From positions 8,123,707 to 8,187,706 of the forward strand of contig NC_089581.1 of the NCBI RefSeq assembly GCF_019320115.1: DNA of 64,000 bases. Direction: 5' to 3'. The translations under genes and the position numbers were made by a program. This document shows positions 58,620-64,000 of the stretch, piece after piece. The notes under the pieces were generated by a model. That model was not told where the DNA came from. It saw only the letters and a list, made by a program, of their open reading frames with translations, and made no database searches. This DNA comes from Miscanthus floridulus (taxonomy: Eukaryota > Streptophyta > Magnoliopsida > Poales > Poaceae). Position 1 is the stretch's first letter, and each line of letters opens with the position of its first letter.

Positions 58620-59909
58620 AGTTATATACATTTTTGCTTTATTGGTGGAAACCCCTTTTTTGCATCTGCCATCTTCTGGAGATTATTGCCAAAAGAAGAC
58701 GACATTGGGGGAAATACTGCAAGGGAAGTCAAGGACTATTTGTTCAAGCATGCAGTACGCCTCATCATGATTGAGCTCAGGAGCATCTTGTAGTCTCACA
58801 AGAATGCTTTATTACAGAAAAAAATGGAGATTAGTCCAGGGTTACCATACATACAACAAGGACAGTGGAGTCAAACTGGCATTTTTTGATCTGATGACAA
58901 GCTGTATCTGTCGAAACAAATGCATGGAAGGGGCTCATCTTGCAATTTCGCATTCTGTAGCTTATACAATTGTAGTCTTTTAGTTGGTACATTGATAGGT
59001 AGCATGGTCACTTGTCAACATTGTAGTAATGCTTCAGCCGTTTAATTAGACCTTGATTCTGACAACATTTGAGATCCCCCAGATTTCTTTGATACAAAAT
59101 TGCAGCTGTTCTTTTGGGTGCTTCTAAATCTACAAGCACTATTTGTTATAATTATTTTAACGCCTGGGGTGTTTTTCCTTTTGTGGTACCTGTTCGAAGA
59201 TACTGGCTACTTGTGCAGCGTCAATCCACTAACTGGGTTCATCCTAATACTTAAGCAGTTCTTTTTTTTCCAAAATCATTTTTACTGTTTTTCGCCCAAA
59301 CCATTCTTGCGGTTCTATAGTTCACAAGATTAGAAACGGCAGGGCTTTACTCTAGGTAAGTGTATCGTTAATCAATATCACTGGTAGGGCAGGATTCAAA
59401 CAGTACTACAAAAGGTGAAATGACTAGATGGAGACACGTGCTTGTGCTTGTGAAATGGCCACACAGCCGAGTAATGGGTAAACAAAATGTTCAAGTGCTT
59501 CACTGACCACTATGAAGCAATCATCAATGTCCAGTTAGAACTCAGAAATGAAGGCATGTACTCCAAATGTTACAGAAATCTAAAATCCATAAGCTTTGCA
59601 TAAGGGGCGGAAATATACAACAATGAAACTCAGGTAGCAGTAGAACTGATCACGAACACAAGTAATCCTGTACAGACCTGTGCTCCCCAAAGGACACAGC
59701 ATATTGCCACCTGACTAAACCTGAGAGGGCTGCCAATGGGCGAGCAGGCCCGTTCAGACCGTGAAATTTGAGAATAACAGCTCATATAAACATCATTTAG
59801 TTGGCGGCAGCTAAAACTGATGGTTTCTATTTCACTGAACCATGCCAAACAAACGACCCAGTTCTCTTAACAAAATCAAAACCAGTCATTGTGCTGTGCT
59901 TGTCAGCAC
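58620..59909. other. Convergent intergenic region (3' UTRs)
   Basis: No coding sequence seen. The left part is T-rich plus-strand sequence typical of a 3' UTR after the FAD synthetase stop. The right part should hold the VPS35 3' UTR. I could not pick firm polyadenylation sites. Confidence 0.6.
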
Positions 59910-62900
59910 TCATGAACTTGTCTTTATTTGTTCATATTTTTCGCCTATGCTTCCACCTTTCTGCTTCTGAAATTCAATGTACCGCAAAGTGCTAGAAAAG
60001 AATGCCTCTGTAGATGGATCAGCTACAGAGTTATCACTTTGCTTCTCCGTTCTAATCAATTCAATCAAATCTTGAATCACAGTATTTGTGATCTGTGGAA
60101 TTCCTTTCTCAAAAAAGTACAAGTACCTGAAAATGGTGAAAGCACGCGGTTTACTCACACAGAAATCAATTATCCACCAGAAAATATCAAATCTAGTTCT
60201 CGACTTTACTTGTTCAAAATTTCAATAAATAGGGTTACGGATCCACTGCTTCCCCTTGTAGCACTAGCCATCTGTTGAGCAGCATTTGCGATTCTCAAGG
60301 CACGCTTCAAACAAAGGAGAACCCTGAAACAAAGTTTCAATTAGGAAATCAGTAGCCTCTTAATAAGTCGGACAAAATTCAATAGCAGTTGGCTATAACC
60401 TTTAGCTACCACTAACTTGGATTTCCTTAAGGCTTGAGCTCATGACATCATGTGATTTTTTTAATACATTAACTCATGGCATTAATGATAGGCACTTATC
60501 TCAGTACCATTAGAAAGTAATGCGCAAATAATTTACTTGCAAGACTAAAAACCGAAAGATGGACAATATGATCTTGAGATCCAATTAAGTAGTATGTTTA
60601 CAGTGAGTAGATCAATCGTCTTACCTTTCACCATCCATTATCCCATCTTGGTCATCGGTCCAGAAAAGATGTGAACACGCATAGACTGCTCGGCATTGAT
60701 CAGGCTTCTTGAGAAGTTTTGCTGAGTACTGCACAAAGCAGTAGCAATGTAATTTACAAGAGAGGCTAGCACTAGGTCCAAAGAAAACTGATTCCATGCA
60801 ATAACAGGTTTCGAGAGGCTACATTAAGGGCTACTTTGGATACACCCATTCCCCATGGGGCTTGGAGGGGATTGAGGGGGAATGAACTAATTTCCCCCTC
60901 AATCCCCTCCAATCCCCATGATTGATCCAAACTAGCCATAAAACAAGAATCATTACCCCTGTTGTCTTGTGAGTGAGGGTGTCTCTATTTTCCACCCCAA
61001 ATATATTCATCCGCTGAAGGGTCCCAATTATCAGGTGAATTGCAGTGATCTGAGCCTTCGAATCCTGCTTGTGGAACAGAAACATTATAAATCGAAAATA
61101 GACCAAATGTAAATGCAATAAAATGTACTTACAAAGGCATATAGGCATATAGCATACATTATGATACAGTCCAGGTTGCATCAAACAGCTCAATTAGGTA
61201 CTGGAAGTGCATGGGTCACATGCACTCTGACATACAGGGAAGGAGATGGGAGGGTTCATACCGCGATTTCTTCTTCATATAAAATGAACGCTTGAGTAAA
61301 GAACTCATAAGCAACTGGTTCCAAATCACAGTCATTGGCAGCCTAAATGTAAACATAATCAGAGAACAAGAATAGGAAAAATTATGAAGATACACAGTAT
61401 TACAACCATACCTCTGCACACTGCAAATATAGTCTCAGAGCTAACTCTGGGGAAGGAACACAAGAAAGTGCTTCAATAGTCTGGACAAGAAAAATGAAAA
61501 CAATGATGAGTGTGCAGAAGAATATGGAGATGTTATGAAATGTTTTTGCAATTATGCATGTAACATTGGGTGCACTGTGTTATTAACCATAGTTTGCCAG
61601 AAATTTTTGAGATAATTAACGCCTAGAAATATGTGTTATTCCCAGATTCTTCCTATCATACACAGGGACAAAAGGTAAAAAAAAAAAAAAAGCTGAAAAA
61701 CATATTTACAGTGTATGCATCTGTTATGAGATTGTAACCGAAGTTAGATGCATGCAAAATAAATCTATGACAAAACCTGATGCAATATCTGGAATATTTT
61801 CTTTGGAGTTGCAGGAACATCCTCCCCAGTGACATCTCCATCTTGGCCTTGTAATCGCCTGACCAGCTGCAAACAATACGAGTTATCTGCATATTAGATC
61901 CTTCAGACGATAATAATCAGCAAAGCATATATGAGATATATCACTTTCCTAATTACACAGATCAATATTCAAACAAAGTATACACAACTAGATATTCGCT
62001 CGTATAATAATCTATTTTAAAGTCAATAAAACAAGTTGAATTGGAAAAGGAGCCATATTTAAATCTGAAAAGAAGTCAATATTACTTCATAAAAAGCAAC
62101 AGTAATAATACAAATCTCAAGTTTTAGAGGAGCGTGAACATTAACCATAGAATATTTTGAAACTTAAAAATCCTTACATCATAATATTTTCAATGAGTTG
62201 TAGAACAAACCTTAAGAGCAGAGAATACTAACGAAGGCACAGTGAAAGTTAAACGCTTGGGGCCTCCCTGAAGTATATGCTTCTGTACAGTACATAAGAT
62301 CTGAAAGACCAAAAGCATATTGCAATTAGAAATTCAAACCTATTGCACCCATGCATGCGGATACAAATAAGTGCAGCTTAGCAACATAGATTCATGAAGC
62401 AATTAGAATCAACTTATTTCAATTTTCCTATTTTGGGAGAATGAGCACCATGGTCAAGTGATATGACAAAATAACAGGAACAGTTCAGTTTATGCATCTT
62501 GATACAAGAGAAAAACGGTTTGTGCAACACATGCATAGCAATGAGTATGTAACCACAACATGGAATCAATCAAAACTGAGAGTGTTATTGATACTTTTCA
62601 TCAACATCAGTATAACAACAAATTACCTTCAGCATCTCTTCAGGATCATCATTGTGCAACATGTGAATAAGACACGCTACAGAGTTCTGTTCCTCCTTAA
62701 AGTCTTCTTCATCAAGCTAAAATAATAAAAAAGCATAGTTACAGGTTGAGCAAACTTCATGAGAAAATGAAATTGAGATGTGTTGTGCTGATCTAGCTGA
62801 ACAAAATTTGGAGCACTAAGCAGCAGGACAAAGACAACAAACAAGTAAAAATTCACTTTTCTAACAAACTGTATGATCTTACCTCATCATCTTGAGCCCC

Positions 62901-64000
62901 ATCCATATCCTTTATCAGCCCCTTAATTAAATCGAATAGTGCCTCAATCTGCAAGAAACAAGAACACACAGTCATACGATTAGTTGCTTAGTAATATGCA
63001 GAGTAATAACATCATAGCATGAAATATTACCTTGTCAGAAGTAGATATGCAGGTTGTGTTTTTCATTATGCTTTGAATTATTACCACAGCCATCACTTTG
63101 GTTGTAGCATTATCAAGATAATCCATAACCCGAGGATAGTTTGAAAGTTCTAATGCAGTAACAATATTGCTATATTTTTCCAGGGGAGCACTAAGAAGTG
63201 CAACAATTTGCTTTGTTGCCCTGCTATCTTCAAGTTTTGCTTTGCCTGAAAGTTTCTTGACACATGCACCCTGTCCAAACAAATATAACGAGTTAGAAGA
63301 TTCAATTGACATTAGACCACTAATGGATTACATAATTGCCTTGCTATCAATTATAGTACAACAAAAAATGACTTCTTGAGTCAGCAAACAGACCATACGA
63401 GAAGGGGCATAAATCATATAATTGTTTAAAGAAGACTTACCAGCACTTGGTCAACATAATCAAGCCGATCAGGATGTACACGGAGAGTAAAAGTCAGAAG
63501 TGATACATATAGAGTTACGGTTCCAACAACTGGCATGTCAGGTTGGGCTTCTATCACCTGCCAAAAAAAAAAGAGTATCTGTTTAGGTTTCCCAAGAGCC
63601 ACAGCCCAAAATAGCTATGGAATAAACAAACGCAGTGCAATTCAATTGCGTACTATGTATGTTAGTTCTTAGTTGTAAACATTTAGCCATTTAGCCTTGT
63701 ATCAAATCAAATGCACATTACAATTACATGTCCAAACACTAACAGCTAGAGTTTTACCTTTCCAATAGCATTACTCAACTTAGCAAAAGCTTCGACTTGC
63801 AAGAACTCTGGCAACACCTGCATAATTCATTTATGTCAAGCATATACAAAATTTGAATGATAGTCTATATAAGGAATGCTTACTTCAGGACTTGAGGCAG
63901 CATAGTTAGACAATCTATCCATAAGTTGCGAGAGTACTGTTTTGATATCAACACTTGGCTGCAAAAATAAATTTAGAAATGACTTCAGTTCTTGGTGAAA
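59910..64000 (-). CDS. VPS35: VPS35, retromer core subunit (C-terminal 506 residues)
   Basis: Fourteen exons are visible: 63958-63884, 63817-63758, 63557-63441, 63270-63031, 62948-62883, 62716-62627, 62300-62211, 61866-61777, 61480-61412, 61342-61262, 61064-60957, 60728-60625, 60323-60210 and 60126-59910 (stop). All have GT/AG borders and compatible phases, 1521 nt together. Landmarks are VLPEFLQVEAFAKL, ATKQIVALLSAPLEKY, GTLQRMNIFGVENRDTLTHK, ACSHLFW, YLYFFEKGIPQIT and the C-terminal EFQKQKGGSIGEKYEQIK. These match plant VPS35, whose alpha-solenoid holds VPS26 at the N-terminus and VPS29 at the C-terminus to recycle vacuolar sorting receptors from endosomes. The first 280 or so residues lie to the right of the window. 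No stops or frameshifts are seen. Confidence 0.95.
60828..60938. mobile_element. Small foldback MITE in a VPS35 intron
   Basis: The ends GGCTACTTTGGAT and ATCCAAACTAGCC are inverted with one mismatch. Inner arms GGGGATTGAGGGGGAA and TTCCCCCTCAATCCCC are perfect complements about 12 bases apart. It is roughly 110 bp and lies between exons 60728-60625 and 61064-60957, clear of the splice sites. Confidence 0.75.

Noticed and set aside
1..64000. CRISPR arrays, bacterial operons, rRNA genes or organelle DNA
   Set aside because: No direct-repeat/spacer array, ribosomal sequence or plastid/mitochondrial gene was seen; splice sites and TE families show plant nuclear DNA.

Overview
The window is nuclear DNA of a grass, most likely a panicoid or Andropogoneae species. 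This is inferred from the LTR-retrotransposon, CACTA, MITE and tRNA-derived SINE families, the GC-rich first exons and the close match of spliced genes to plant proteins. There are no bacterial operons, rRNA genes or CRISPR arrays. About 54 kb is repeat-dense and only the right-hand 10 kb is gene space.

Left block (1-17279) is a nest of three transposable elements. A Ty3/Gypsy element on the minus strand is the host. Its gag relic was invaded by a minus-strand Copia element (gag 952 to beyond base 1, LTR 1006-3350). Its 627-bp LTR (4175-17279, interrupted) was invaded by a 12,475-bp CACTA transposon (4613-17087, 3-bp target duplication CCT). The CACTA element carries both expected genes on the minus strand: a Ptta/En-Spm-type TNPA-like gene and a TNPD transposase with two in-frame stops. 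It also holds a captured piece of the coatomer beta-subunit gene, a foldback element, a perfect 52-bp inverted repeat and three tRNA-like modules.

Middle block A (17280-30990) holds degenerate repeats, a cluster of gene fragments (one recognisable as calcineurin-binding/CABIN-like) and a truncated RTE-type LINE. Next to it is a large diverged inverted duplication (about 25573-27703) of a gene I do not recognise, then MITE-like elements. Middle block B (30991-40290) holds a solo LTR with perfect target duplication, an auxin-response-factor fragment, a frameshifted member of a grass protein family and a TIR-bounded element full of GC-rich minisatellite. Middle block C (about 40240-52500) is a second nest. 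A decayed Copia pol (minus strand) lies between two 5'-truncated Gypsy elements, each with an antisense PF04195-like ORF before its 3' LTR. A complete but non-coding 4-kb LTR element sits inside the Copia, and an extra, different LTR sits inside that element.

Right block (52500-64000): an A-rich, purine-biased stretch leads into a five-exon plastid FAD synthetase gene (plus strand, 54095-58619). The gene has two SINEs in intron 2. Convergent to it is the 3' part of VPS35 (minus strand, 14 exons visible, 59910 to beyond 63958), a retromer core subunit. These two are the only genes here whose exons join into clean long reading frames and look functional.
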